A stretch of 53,522 nucleotides of DNA, from the NCBI GenBank assembly GCA_949443285.1, contig CASSLW010000011.1, forward strand, positions 1-53,522, read 5' to 3'. Every line of letters starts with the position of its first letter. Within the stretch, counting starts at the first letter, position 1. This DNA is from an uncultured Clostridia bacterium. GTDB lineage: Bacteria > Bacillota > Clostridia > TANB77 > CAG-508. Both the position numbers and the translations under genes were made by a program. Below are positions 25,995 through 35,517 of this stretch, piece by piece. The notes under the pieces are model-generated. The model searched no databases. It saw only the letters and a list, made by a program, of their open reading frames with translations, and had not been told where the DNA came from.

Positions 25995-26021
25995 TTGAAT
26001 TTATTTTACTTTTAGTATAAT
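25995..26021 (+). promoter_or_regulatory. Promoter of the DUF4912/GH57 operon
   Basis: TTGAAT (25995-26000) and TATAAT (26016-26021) with a short 15-nt spacer, about 40 bp before the start codon. Confidence 0.5.
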
Positions 26022-26062
26022 ATAGTATGGAAAGTAAAAGAGATTACTTTAAGGAGGAAAAA

Positions 26063-26875
26063 ATGCCAAGAAAAACAAAAGAACAAACAGAAATAGAAAA
26101 AGAAGAAAACACAAGAAAACCAGCAAAAAAAGCAACTACAGTAAGCAAGAAAACTACTACAAAAAAAGCTACTGAAAAAGCAGCATCAAAAAAAGCTCCA
26201 GCAAAGAAAAAAGCTACAACTAAATCAAAAACTTCTGCTACCAAAAAAACTAGTACAAAAAAGACAGCTACAAAAAAATCTGCAAGCAGAAAAAAGCCTA
26301 CAACTAAGAAGCCAGAAGCTGTTGAATATTACGACTTACCATATAGATACAATCAAACTGTCGTAAAAGTTTTAGCACAAACTCCTAACACTTTATTTAT
26401 TTATTGGGACATTTCAGACAAAGACAGAAAAGCATTTGAAGAACAATACGGAGAAAATTTCTTTGAAAAAACAAAACCTGTTTTAATTATCAGAAATGAC
26501 ACTTTAGATTATAGTTTTGAAGTAGAAATTAACGATTTTGCAAACAGTTGGTATTTACACATAGCAGATAGCAAGTGTGATTATAAAATTGAACTTGGTA
26601 GACGCCCTATCACAAAAACGGAAAAAATAAATTTTGATTATATATATGTTTCAAGCTCTAACGAAATAGAAGTTCCTAATGATAAAGTTTTATTTAACCA
26701 AAATCAAAAAATGGTCTATTTTAGAGATATAAAAACAGGAATTCAAACTCAAAAAGATATAACAAATATTTCATTTATTAGAAATATGGGTAAAATTTAT
26801 GATATTTATGATTTAGGCGAAAATCATAATACTAATATTTTATCAAACCCATCATCTGGTAGCATTTATCAATAA
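26063..26875 (+). CDS. DUF4912 protein with a Lys/Thr/Ala-rich N-terminal tail
   Basis: A 270-aa protein. Residues about 5-85 are low-complexity (KKTTTKKAT-type runs), like a histone H1 tail. Residues about 95-235 form a DUF4912 domain (VVKVLAQTPNTLFIYWDISD, then LHIADSKCDYKIELG). DUF4912 proteins usually neighbour GH57 enzymes, as here (20 nt upstream of one), and are thought to bind carbohydrate or help in glycogen handling; this is not proven. AAGGAGG precedes the ATG at 26063. A similar tail occurs in the unrelated protein at 51653-52519. Confidence 0.82.
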   Translation: MPRKTKEQTEIEKEENTRKPAKKATTVSKKTTTKKATEKAASKKAPAKKKATTKSKTSATKKTSTKKTATKKSASRKKPTTKKPEAVEYYDLPYRYNQTVVKVLAQTPNTLFIYWDISDKDRKAFEEQYGENFFEKTKPVLIIRNDTLDYSFEVEINDFANSWYLHIADSKCDYKIELGRRPITKTEKINFDYIYVSSSNEIEVPNDKVLFNQNQKMVYFRDIKTGIQTQKDITNISFIRNMGKIYDIYDLGENHNTNILSNPSSGSIYQ

Positions 26876-26895
26876 TTAACAAAGGAGAAATAAAT

Positions 26896-28482
26896 ATGCA
26901 AGAAAAAAAAGGATATGTAAGTTTTGTACTTCATGCACATCTTCCATTTATCCACCATCCAGAAAGCGATGATTATTTAGAAGAATCTTGGCTATATGAA
27001 GCAATATCAGAAACATATATACCATTACTTACAAACTTTCAAAAACTAGTAGACGAAGGGGTAAAATTTAGAATTACAATGTCTATGACTCCCCCCCTAC
27101 TTTCAATGTTAGACAATAAATTATTACAAAAAAAATATATAAAATATCTAAAAAAATTAATTGAATTATCTGAGAAAGAAATAAAAAGAACAGCTGGTGA
27201 CGAAAGACTAAATAAACTTTCTCATTATTATTTTGACCGTTATTCTAACGACTTACACCTATTTAAAGATGTATACAAATGCAACTTAATTGAAGCCTTT
27301 AAGCACTTTCAAGATATTGGTGTATTAGAAATAATAACTTGTGGTGCAACACACGGATACTTCCCTATATTATATGTAAACGAAAAAACTGTAAAAGCTC
27401 AAATTGCAGTTGGAGTTCAAACATATGAAAGATATTTCGGAAGAAAACCACGTGGTATTTGGTTACCTGAATGTGGATATGTTCCAGAAGCTGATAAATA
27501 TCTAAAAGAATTTGGAATTGACTATATAATAACAGAAACTCACGGAATTTTATACGCAAATCCTACACCTGTATATGGTACAGCTGCTCCAATTGTTTCA
27601 CCTGAAGGTGTTGTGGCATTTGGACGTGACTTAGAATCTTCAAGACAAGTATGGAGTTCAATCAATGGTTACCCAGGTGACTTTAATTATAGAGAATTTT
27701 ATCGTGACATTGGTTATGAAGCTGATTACGATTATATAAAACCTTATATTGCTCATAATGGTGTAAGAGTTCATACAGGTATTAAATATCACAGAATAAC
27801 TGGAAAAACTGAATTTAAAGATTATTATAATGTACAATGGGCAAAAGACTCTGCAGAAAAACAAGCTGGTCACTTCTTAGATTGCAGAACAGCACAAATT
27901 GGGACCTTGGCACAATATACAGAAAATCCGCCAATTATATTATGCCCTTATGACGCTGAACTTTATGGTCATTGGTGGTATGAAGGACCATACTGGTTAT
28001 ATGTATTATTCAAAAAAGTCTATTATGATGATTGCAATTTTGAACTAATAACACCTTCAGAATATATTGACAAATATCCTAATATGCAAGTTGCTTCCCC
28101 TTGCCGCTCAAGCTGGGGCGCAAATGGATATAGCGAAGTTTGGTTAAACCCTTCAAACGATTATGCTCATAGACATCTTCATGTTGCTGGAGATAGAATG
28201 TGCGAATTAGCCTACCTTTACCCTAATGCAAAAGGCTTGAAGAAAAAAGCATTAAATCAATGTGCCAGAGAGCTTTTATTAGCGCAAAGTAGTGATTGGC
28301 TATTTATTATAACAAATGGAACAATGGTTGATTATGCAAAAAAAAGAATTAAAGACCATATTGGTAGATTTACAAAACTATATTATCAAATAAAAGATGA
28401 TAATATTGACGAAGAATTTTTGAAAGACATCAGCAAAAAAGACTGTGTCTTCCCTGACATTGATTATATGATTTATAAATAA
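26896..28482 (+). CDS. GH57-family 1,4-alpha-glucan branching enzyme-like protein
   Basis: A 528-aa protein of the DUF1957/GH57 family. It begins YVSFVLHAHLPFIHHPE, has the nucleophile region GIWLPECGYVPEAD (Glu about residue 193), and the acid region CPYDAELYGHWWYEGPYWL (Asp about residue 352). The C-terminal helical domain ends with LLLAQSSDWLFII. The length and motifs match branching enzymes such as that of Thermus. It would act on glycogen-like glucans in the cytoplasm. It is co-transcribed with the DUF4912 protein. Confidence 0.88.
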   Translation: MQEKKGYVSFVLHAHLPFIHHPESDDYLEESWLYEAISETYIPLLTNFQKLVDEGVKFRITMSMTPPLLSMLDNKLLQKKYIKYLKKLIELSEKEIKRTAGDERLNKLSHYYFDRYSNDLHLFKDVYKCNLIEAFKHFQDIGVLEIITCGATHGYFPILYVNEKTVKAQIAVGVQTYERYFGRKPRGIWLPECGYVPEADKYLKEFGIDYIITETHGILYANPTPVYGTAAPIVSPEGVVAFGRDLESSRQVWSSINGYPGDFNYREFYRDIGYEADYDYIKPYIAHNGVRVHTGIKYHRITGKTEFKDYYNVQWAKDSAEKQAGHFLDCRTAQIGTLAQYTENPPIILCPYDAELYGHWWYEGPYWLYVLFKKVYYDDCNFELITPSEYIDKYPNMQVASPCRSSWGANGYSEVWLNPSNDYAHRHLHVAGDRMCELAYLYPNAKGLKKKALNQCARELLLAQSSDWLFIITNGTMVDYAKKRIKDHIGRFTKLYYQIKDDNIDEEFLKDISKKDCVFPDIDYMIYK

Positions 28483-28489
28483 TTATAAA

Positions 28490-28530
28490 GTAGCTTTTCA
28501 AGATACTAATTCTTGGACAAGCTATTTTTT
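28490..28530 (+). terminator. Terminator after the GH57 gene
   Basis: TAGCTTTTCAAGA and TCTTGGACAAGCTA pair with small mismatches (28491-28524) and are followed by TTTTTT. Confidence 0.75.
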
Positions 28531-28629
28531 ATTTTATAAACAAGCTACATTTTTAATAAACCAACATAGTATAGTGTATAAGTTTTGTGCTTTTAGTAGA
28601 TAATAGTTATATTAGAGAGGAGTTTTTAA

Positions 28630-29490
28630 ATGAAGTCATTATGTATAAAAACAAATAATTCAAATTCGCTTTCTTATCTACTAAATGAATTGAACAATTT
28701 AGAATTAGAACAAATTTGTTATTCTTCCAACCAATTTAAACATTATAAAAATATAATTATTCATTACACAGGTACTGACAATAAGCTATTTCTAGATAAA
28801 GTAAGCACTATTTTGTCTTTTTTAGTAATTGACGAATTAGATGAAACTTTTTTGAAAAGATTAATTATTCAGAATTATTTTTATTTTGATACTAAAGAAA
28901 GAGAAGAAATATTAGGTTTGTGTTTTGATATTTTAGCAAATGATTTCTCAGTTATTTTTGATAAAAAATTTAAAACAATTTATAAATGTTTCTTTGATTT
29001 TATATCAGAAAACAAAACTCTTGTACTTGATGGATTTCTGAACTTCAGAATAAAACCATATTTAAATATTTTAGACGAAATCGTAAATGAAGCCGTAAAT
29101 CAATTTGTTGTTGAAAAAGAATATTTAGAATTTATATCTTTACTTAGACTATATATAAACTCTCAATCTAGCAACTCTGAAATAGCCCATATTATATATT
29201 CTAATTCAGAATCAATATTGTTGGACGAAAATAAAGAAATAATTACTGTATCTGATAAATGCTTTAAAGCAAAGTATTTAAGTGATATCACATTTTCCTC
29301 AAATGACTATACTTTAAATTCTTTATTAACACTGCTTCCGAAAAAAATATATGTACATTTAATAGATTATTGTATTGATGAATTTATCACCACTCTTCAA
29401 GCCATATTTGAAAACCGTATTCAAATTTGCACCGACTGTAACATTTGTAACCTATATAAAAATGCAAAAAGAACCCAAAATCCTATTTAA
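28630..29490 (+). CDS. ytxC: Sporulation protein YtxC
   Basis: A 286-aa protein matching the YtxC family of spore formers by length and by its C-terminal pattern (DYCIDEFITTLQAIFENRIQ, then CTDCNICNLY). The middle has the family-type LDGFLNFRIKPY segment. Its molecular role is unknown; in Bacillus it is expressed during sporulation. GAGAGGAG lies 7 nt upstream. It supports assignment to an endospore former. Confidence 0.82.
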   Translation: MKSLCIKTNNSNSLSYLLNELNNLELEQICYSSNQFKHYKNIIIHYTGTDNKLFLDKVSTILSFLVIDELDETFLKRLIIQNYFYFDTKEREEILGLCFDILANDFSVIFDKKFKTIYKCFFDFISENKTLVLDGFLNFRIKPYLNILDEIVNEAVNQFVVEKEYLEFISLLRLYINSQSSNSEIAHIIYSNSESILLDENKEIITVSDKCFKAKYLSDITFSSNDYTLNSLLTLLPKKIYVHLIDYCIDEFITTLQAIFENRIQICTDCNICNLYKNAKRTQNPI

Positions 29491-29507
29491 TACTCTGGGT
29501 TCTTTTT
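29466..29507. terminator. Bidirectional terminator after ytxC
   Basis: AAAAAGAACCCA and TGGGTTCTTTTT form a perfect 12-bp stem (29466-29477 with 29496-29507). It serves both ytxC and the convergent minus-strand gene at 29515; its first arm is inside ytxC. Confidence 0.85.
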
Positions 29508-29514
29508 CTATTTT

Positions 29515-30094
29515 CTATTCTCCTGTTTGAAAACTATTCATAGCATCTTGGAAACCTGGTAATAAAGCATTTGTTAAATCATCATTACCAACAATTTTCC
29601 ATTTTCCATCTTCTTTTACAGCTTGTATTGTTTTAGTAGCTGTAGTTGTTTGCACACCTTCATTTTTTAGTTCTTCCACTAAATAGTTCGCAGCTGTTTC
29701 TTCAGTTATATTTTCTCCGCCAAATACCAATTTTAATATTTTTTGAGAATAATTTGTTATTATTGTTTTAAAATCTTTATTTGTTATCTCTAATTTCAAT
29801 TGTCGCATTTTCTTTTTCTTCTGTTATATTTGTAATTTTCCAAGATAATTTGTCAAAAAGATATTTTTCCCCTTCTTCATTGAATGCATCTTCTTCTACT
29901 AGTCCATCTCCTGTCATAAACTCCTGTGCCTTTTCAAAATCTCCAGCTTTCAAATTTGTTAATAATCCATCTACTGATTTCTTTGGATTACTTGATGTAA
30001 CCATTAATATTGTTAATACCACTACTAATGCAATTATTGCTACTGCTGCTATCCCTGTTGTAATTAATGAAACTTTCTTTGTCTTTTTATCCAT
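29515..30094 (-). pseudogene. Membrane-anchored DUF4878-like protein, split by a +1 frame change
   Basis: One N-terminal membrane segment (VSLITTGIAAVAIIALVVVLTILMV) is followed by an NTF2-like domain (KSVDGLLTNLKAGDFEKAQEF). Frame 0 ends at NATIEIRDNK; the continuation EITNKDFKTIITNYSQ lies in the +1 frame. The simplest join is at AGA (29789-29791), where skipping one A gives ATIEI-EITNKDF. Unlike the other eight breaks in this window this one is not at CGG and does not restore a Gly, so it may be a real mutation or an assembly error. The repaired protein would be 192 aa. AAAGGAGAG precedes the start at 30094. Confidence 0.6.
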
Positions 30095-30179
30095 TTGTAT
30101 CTCTCCTTTTAATATATTTATTTCTACAATTGAATTATATATTAACATTCTACTTTTTGCAACAATTTTTTATAAATTT

Positions 30180-30250
30180 TTGCCAACCTGCCAACGGGGA
30201 CGGACCTTTTTGGCAAATTTCTGCCATTGGGGACGGACCTTTTTGGCAGG
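30180..30250 (-). repeat. Modular palindromic repeat, copy E (TGCCA arms, two direct units)
   Basis: Two head-to-tail copies of GGGGACGGACCTTTTTGGCA, preceded by TGCCAAC and TGCCATT. It lies between gpr and the DUF4878-like gene. Unlike most copies its two units are in direct, not inverted, orientation. Confidence 0.85.
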
Positions 30251-30269
30251 TCGCTGTTGCTTGCAAACT

Positions 30270-31205
30270 CTATACTGCGTTATTTATTCCGCGAGCTACT
30301 ATTTGTGACATATTTTCTATTAAATCGTCTATCTCTTTTGGGGTAACAATTAAGTTATAATCTTTTGGTAGCAAAACCTCTCTTATTTCTTGATAATTAT
30401 CTTCTTCTTTTAATTTATTTAAGTAATCATTTGATTTAGCTTCGTCTTGCAATTTTGCAATAAATAAATCCAAGCAATCATTCACAAGTACTGCTGTTTC
30501 TACAACTGTAGGAATTCCAATTGCTACCACTGGAATACCTAATGTTCTTTCACTTATTTCACTTCTTGTGTTTCCAACTCCTGCACCTGGAACTATTCCT
30601 GTATCTGATAATTGTATTGTACTACTTATTCTCTCTATACTTCTTGATGCTAGTGCGTCTATTACTATAACTAATTTAGGGTTGATGTTGTCTACAATTC
30701 CTTTTAATATTTCAACTGTCTCTATTCCTGTTGTTCCTAATACTCCTGGTGAAATTGCACTTACCATTCTTGTTCCTTCTTCTACATATTGTGGTAAATA
30801 GTTTATTATATGCCTTGTTACTTCTATTTCGTTTATTACTTTGGGTCCTAAGCTATCTGGTGTTACATATATGTTTCCTAGCCCCACTACTAATATTTCG
30901 CCTTGTTTGTCTATATGTGCATCTAAAACTTTTACTAGTTGATTTGATAGTGTTTCTGCGGCTTTTTCTATTTCTTCTTCTTGTGCTATTTTTAGTTGCT
31001 TTACATCTATGGTAATATAGTTCCCTACTGGTTTTCCTATTGCTTTTTCACCATTTTCATTTGTTATTTTTACTGTTTCTACTTTTATATTTTCGTTTAT
31101 TTCTTCTTTACTACTTTCTATTCCGTCAATTTCGTTTTCTAGTTTATTTGCTTTTTGGTATATGTCTCTTCTTTCTGACGCTAAATCTGTTCTAAAATTA
31201 TACAT
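30270..31205 (-). CDS. gpr: Spore germination protease GPR
   Basis: A 311-aa aspartic-type protease that degrades small acid-soluble spore proteins on germination. It begins NFRTDLASERRDIY (the propeptide region) and has the family blocks VVGLGNIYVTPDSLGPKV, IDALASRSIERISSTIQ and GVGNTRSEIS. The length is slightly short (B. subtilis 368 aa). Its ribosome binding site AGGAG is buried in a 12-bp stem that is also the uvrA terminator. Expression is expected only in the forespore. Confidence 0.94.
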   Translation of the reverse strand: MYNFRTDLASERRDIYQKANKLENEIDGIESSKEEINENIKVETVKITNENGEKAIGKPVGNYITIDVKQLKIAQEEEIEKAAETLSNQLVKVLDAHIDKQGEILVVGLGNIYVTPDSLGPKVINEIEVTRHIINYLPQYVEEGTRMVSAISPGVLGTTGIETVEILKGIVDNINPKLVIVIDALASRSIERISSTIQLSDTGIVPGAGVGNTRSEISERTLGIPVVAIGIPTVVETAVLVNDCLDLFIAKLQDEAKSNDYLNKLKEEDNYQEIREVLLPKDYNLIVTPKEIDDLIENMSQIVARGINNAV

Positions 31206-31206
31206 A

Positions 31207-31249
31207 AAAATTCCACTCCTTTTCTTTTGATTATTATGAGTGGAATTTT
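31207..31249 (-). promoter_or_regulatory. Hairpin: uvrA-side stem that buries the gpr ribosome binding site
   Basis: AAAATTCCACTC (minus strand, 31249-31238) pairs perfectly over 12 bp with GAGTGGAATTTT (31218-31207), with a 19-nt loop. The 3' arm overlaps AGGAGTGG, the gpr ribosome site, and ends 2 nt before the ATG. The T run after the stem also makes it terminator-like. Confidence 0.7.
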
Positions 31250-31291
31250 ATAAATTTATTCATGCGAAAGAGAACCGTGCCTTATGGCAGA

Positions 31292-34128
31292 TTACAAATA
31301 TTTTTTCAAGAATTTTCCTGTATAGCTTCTTTCATTTTTGCAAACTTGTTCTGGTGTACCGATAGCAACTACTTCTCCACCGCCATCTCCACCTTCTGGT
31401 CCTAAATCAATGATGTGGTCACATGTTTTTATCAAGTCTAAATTATGTTCTATAACAATTATTGTATTTCCTGTATCTACTAGCCTTTGTAATATATCAA
31501 CTAATCTATGAACATCTGCTATGTGTAGTCCAGTTGTTGGTTCGTCTAAGATATATAGTGTTTTTCCTGTTGCTCTTTTTGATAGTTCAGTTGCTAGCTT
31601 TACTCTTTGTGCTTCTCCTCCTGATAGTGTTGTTGAAGGTTGTCCTAATTTAATGTATCCTAGTCCTACATCATATAGTGTTTGCATTTTCTGTTTTATT
31701 TTTGGTATTTTGTCAAAGAATTGTAATGCTTCTTCTACTGTCATGTCTAGCACATCTGCTATTGTTTTTCCTTTATATTTTACTTCTAATGTTTCTCTAT
31801 TATATCTTTTTCCTTTACATACTTCACATGGTACATATATGTCTGGTAAGAAGTGCATTTCTATTTTGTGTACACCGTCTCCATTACAGCTTTCGCATCT
31901 TCCTCCTGATACGTTAAAACTAAATCTTCCTTTTTGGTATCCACGCAATTTAGCTTCTTCTGTTGCGGCAAATATGTCTCTTATTATATCAAATACTCCT
32001 GTGTATGTTGCTGGATTTGAACGTGGTGTTCTTCCTATTGGTGATTGGTCTATATTTATTATTTTATCAATGTTTTGTAATCCTTTTACACCTTTGCATT
32101 TTCCTGGTTTTTCATTTGCTCCATTTAGTTCTTTTGCTATTGTTTTGTATAAAACTTCATTTACTAATGTTGATTTTCCGTGAACCTGAAACTCCTGTTA
32201 CACAGTTAAATACTCCTAAAGGGAATTTTACACTTATATTTTTTAAGTTGTTTTCTGTTGCGTTTTGTACTTCTATTACTTTGGATTTTACTTGTTTTCT
32301 TCTTTTTTTAGGTACTGCTATTTGCTTTCTTCCACTTAAGTATTGTCCTGTAACTGAGTTTTCTACCTGTTTTATTTCTTCTGCTGTTCCGTTGTGCCAT
32401 TACTTGTCCACCATGTGTTCCTGCTCCTGGTCCAATATCTATTATTTGGTCTGCTGCATACATTGTATCTTCGTCATGTTCTACTACAAGCAGTGTATTT
32501 CCAAGGTCTCTTAGTTTTTTTAGTGTTGCTAGTAATCTGTCATTATCTCTTTGATGTAGTCCTATACTTGGTTCATCTAAAATGTATAGTACTCCTGTTA
32601 GTCCTGAACCTATTTGTGTTGCTAGCCTAATTCTTTGTGCTTCTCCTCCTGATAGACTTCCTGCATTTCTTGATAGTGTTAGATATTCTAATCCCACATC
32701 TATTAAAAATTGTAATCTTTGGTCTATCTCTTTTAATATCAATTCTGCTATCATTGCTTGCGTTTTATTTAATTCTAGCTTGTTTAAATAGTCTTTTATT
32801 TTTCTTATTGACATTTCTGTTAATTCATTTATGTTTTTGTCTCCAACTTTTATTGATAGTATTTCTGGTTTTAGCCTTGCTCCATTACATGCATGACAGT
32901 GTGAGTTTGTCATATACATTTCATAGAAATCTCTCATTCCTTGAGATTTTGTTTCATTATGTCGTCTATCTAGTGTTGGCAATACTCCTTCAAATGGTGC
33001 TGTGAAATTTCTTGTACCTGCATAAGATGTATATTCGAATTCAATTTCTTCATCACCTGTACCATATAGTATTTTTTCCATAAACCAGCGTGGTAAGTCT
33101 TTTATTTTTTTATTTTTTATTTCTACTCCATAATATTTTCCTATGCTTTCAAAATACATCTTTGCCATTGTGTCGCCTTTTTTCATTGTACTTGAACCAA
33201 ATGCTTTTATTCCGTCATATAGGGTTTTGTTTTTATCTGGCACAATTAAGTCTTCGTCCATTTTCATTAAGTATCCTATTCCTGTACATTCTGGACATGC
33301 TCCAAATGGGTTGTTAAATGAGAACATTCTTGGTGTTAATTCTGGAAAGCTAAAACCACAGTCTGGACAAGCATAATTACAGCTATATAATATTGGCTTT
33401 TCTCCAACAACGTCTATCAATACCATGTTGTCTGCATATTTTAGTGCTGTTTCTACTGATTCTGTTAATCTGCTTGTTATTTCTGGCTTTATTACTAGTC
33501 TGTCTACTATTAATTCTATTTCGTGTTTTTTCTTTCTGTCTATTTCTATGTCATCTGAAAGTTCGTATACTTCTCCGTCTATTCTTACTCTTACAAATCC
33601 ATCTTTTTGATATCCTTCTAACTGTTTTGTATATTCTCCTTTTCTTCCTCTTACTACTGGTGCTAATACTTGTATTTTTGTTCCTTCTGGTAAGTTCATG
33701 ATGTTATCTATTATTTGGTCTATGCTTTGTTTTTCTATTTTTTTATGACAGTTTGGGCAATATGGTGTTCCTATTCTTGCATATAGAAGACGTATGTAAT
33801 CATATATTTCTGTTACTGTTCCTACTGTTGAACGTGGATTTTTTGATGTTGTTTTTTGGTCTATTGATATTGCTGGTGATAGTCCATCAATTCTTTCTAC
33901 ATCTGGTTTTTCCATAAGTCCTAAGAATTGTCTTGCATATGAAGATAGACTTTCTACATATCTTCTTTGTCCTTCTGCATATAACGTATCAAATGCTAAA
34001 CTAGACTTTCCTGACCCTGATAACCCTGTTATTACTACTAGTTTGTCTCTTGGTATTTCTAAGTTTATGTTTTTTAAATTATGTTCTTTTGCTCCTTTTA
34101 TTGTTATTTTGTCATTCATTTTTTTCAC
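31292..34128 (-). CDS. uvrA: Excinuclease ABC subunit A, read through two +1 CGG sites
   Basis: UvrA finds bulky DNA damage. The full protein is 944 aa, the usual length, only if two +1 shifts occur. First ABC module: [12 protein letters not shown], zinc finger CPDC...CPEC, signature [12 protein letters not shown], Walker [13 protein letters not shown]. Second module: GVSGSGKSTLV, CESC...[28 protein letters not shown]. The frame breaks at CGG 32389-32391 ([12 protein letters not shown], Gly580) and at CGG 32178-32180 (GVSGS-G-KSTLV, Gly650, the second P-loop). In both cases dropping the C restores the sequence. Without shifting, UvrA would end after the first ABC module. Confidence 0.93.
32178..32180 (-). 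other. CGG +1 frameshift site in uvrA, P-loop Gly650
   Basis: Minus strand reads GGT TCA CGG AAA ATC; skipping the C gives GGT TCA GGA AAA TCA, the Walker A Gly-Ser-Gly-Lys-Ser. Confidence 0.85.
32389..32391 (-). other. CGG +1 frameshift site in uvrA, Gly580
   Basis: Minus strand reads GCA CAA CGG AAC AGC; skipping the C gives CAA GGA ACA GCA GAA (QGTAEE), the UvrA sequence after the first Walker B region. Confidence 0.85.
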
Positions 34129-34180
34129 CCCAAAACATTATACAATATTTCAAGATAAAAAACAAGAGTTTGGTTTACAT

Positions 34181-35281
34181 TTATACATTTTCTAGTTCTA
34201 ATTCTTCGTTTTTTAGTTCTTCTAGTTCTTCTTTGCTTATTTTTGTCATCTTTATTATCTCTTCATCTTCCATGTCATTTATTAGCATTTCTCTTGCAAT
34301 TTGTTTTATTGCTTGTTTTAATCCTCGTGTCATACCTTGCTTTATTCCCTGTGTCATTCCTTGCTTTATTCCCTGTGTCATTCCTTGCTTTATTCCTTGT
34401 GTCATTCCTTTCTTTAGACCTCTTTCTATTGCTTTTGCCTCTTTGTCTTTTACATACTCCACAAATAATTTTTCAAACATTAACATATTATCACTCTCTC
34501 CCTTCTCTTCTAATTTTTCTAAATATTCATCAGCTACATCTGGTAATTCTCTTCTCACAAAATTTGAATATTTAAGCATAACTTTTATATATTTTATTTC
34601 ATCTTGTGCTAAATCTTGTTTTAACAATCCTGATAATATTTTCTCAAACTCGCTTTTATTCTTTAATTTTTCAAACAATATTACTTTTGATAATCCTGTA
34701 TTTTCCATTATTAATTTTTCTTTTACGTCATTTTTTATATCTATTAAATCATATTTGGGATAGTTTTGTGGTGGTACTTTATAAAATTTTTCTTGTGTTT
34801 CGTCAATTGTTAAAGGTGCTGTCCATTTTTGTTTTCCTGTGTACAATACAATTGGAAATATTAATGGAGTTCTCTTTTTGTTTCGCCTTCTTACACTTCT
34901 AATTATTTCGACACAATATTCTGTCATTCTATTTGCCATATTATAATCTACTTTGCTTTGCTGTTCTACTATTATAAATACATCTTTTTTAGAAATTTTA
35001 TATATTATGTCAGATTCTTTTATTTTCATTCCAGATGTTACAAATTTTCTATTATATTTTTCTATGTCCTCTTCTTTTAGATTTTCAAATCCTAATCCTG
35101 GTTCATATTTTTTCAAAAATTCTAAAAATTCCTTTTTATCATCTAATATAATGCGAAATATTTTATCTCTATATTGATGTATTTCTCCTTTTTCATATTT
35201 TTCTTTTGTATCATTTAGCGTGTGTTTTATTGGAAAGCCACGAGAGTATTTCCAATAATCTACCATTGTAAATACAACCAT
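34181..35281 (-). CDS. Rpn-family putative recombination-promoting nuclease
   Basis: A 366-aa protein of the PD-(D/E)XK 'transposase-like' Rpn/YhgA family. The nuclease core lies at about residues 40-140: FRIILDDKKEFLEFL, SDIIYKI and the E-X-Q catalytic pair in FIIVEQQSKVDYN. The region around TPLIFPIVLYTGKQKW is also typical. Near the C-terminus an 8-residue motif (KQGMTQGI) repeats three times, encoded by a 24-bp tandem repeat, then a charged coiled region (EELEELKNEELELE). Such proteins occur in many diverging copies in gut Firmicutes. The start at 35281 follows AAAGGAG. Confidence 0.78.
   Translation of the reverse strand: MVVFTMVDYWKYSRGFPIKHTLNDTKEKYEKGEIHQYRDKIFRIILDDKKEFLEFLKKYEPGLGFENLKEEDIEKYNRKFVTSGMKIKESDIIYKISKKDVFIIVEQQSKVDYNMANRMTEYCVEIIRSVRRRNKKRTPLIFPIVLYTGKQKWTAPLTIDETQEKFYKVPPQNYPKYDLIDIKNDVKEKLIMENTGLSKVILFEKLKNKSEFEKILSGLLKQDLAQDEIKYIKVMLKYSNFVRRELPDVADEYLEKLEEKGESDNMLMFEKLFVEYVKDKEAKAIERGLKKGMTQGIKQGMTQGIKQGMTQGIKQGMTRGLKQAIKQIAREMLINDMEDEEIIKMTKISKEELEELKNEELELENV
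34331..34402 (-). repeat. 24-bp in-frame tandem repeat, three copies
   Basis: Three units of 24 bp (34331-34354, 34355-34378, 34379-34402) differ by only one or two bases. Each encodes eight residues with Gly-Met-Thr-Gln-Gly. The next partial unit is degenerate. Being a multiple of three, changes in copy number keep the frame. Confidence 0.9.
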
Positions 35282-35449
35282 TCATTCATCTCCTTTAAGT
35301 ATAGTTTTTATTAATTCAATTGTCAATATTTATTTTTTAGTAAATATTGAACTAGTTTCTTATTTTCTTTATAATTCTCGTCTTTTCACCCTCTTTCGCA
35401 TATTTTTTGTTTTTTGGATTTTTTTAGATTTAAATTTTTTGAATAAAAT

Positions 35450-35490
35450 TAGTAGCAATACTTAAATTTGCATTGCTACTATATATTACT
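35450..35490 (-). terminator. Terminator after fhs
   Basis: TAGTAGCAAT and ATTGCTACTA form a 10-bp stem (35450-35481); the minus-strand flank is ATTTTATT, a short T run. The remaining intergenic bases between 35282 and 35517 show nothing else clear. Confidence 0.6.
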
Positions 35491-35517
35491 ACTTTTCATT
35501 TCAAATTTCAAGACTTT

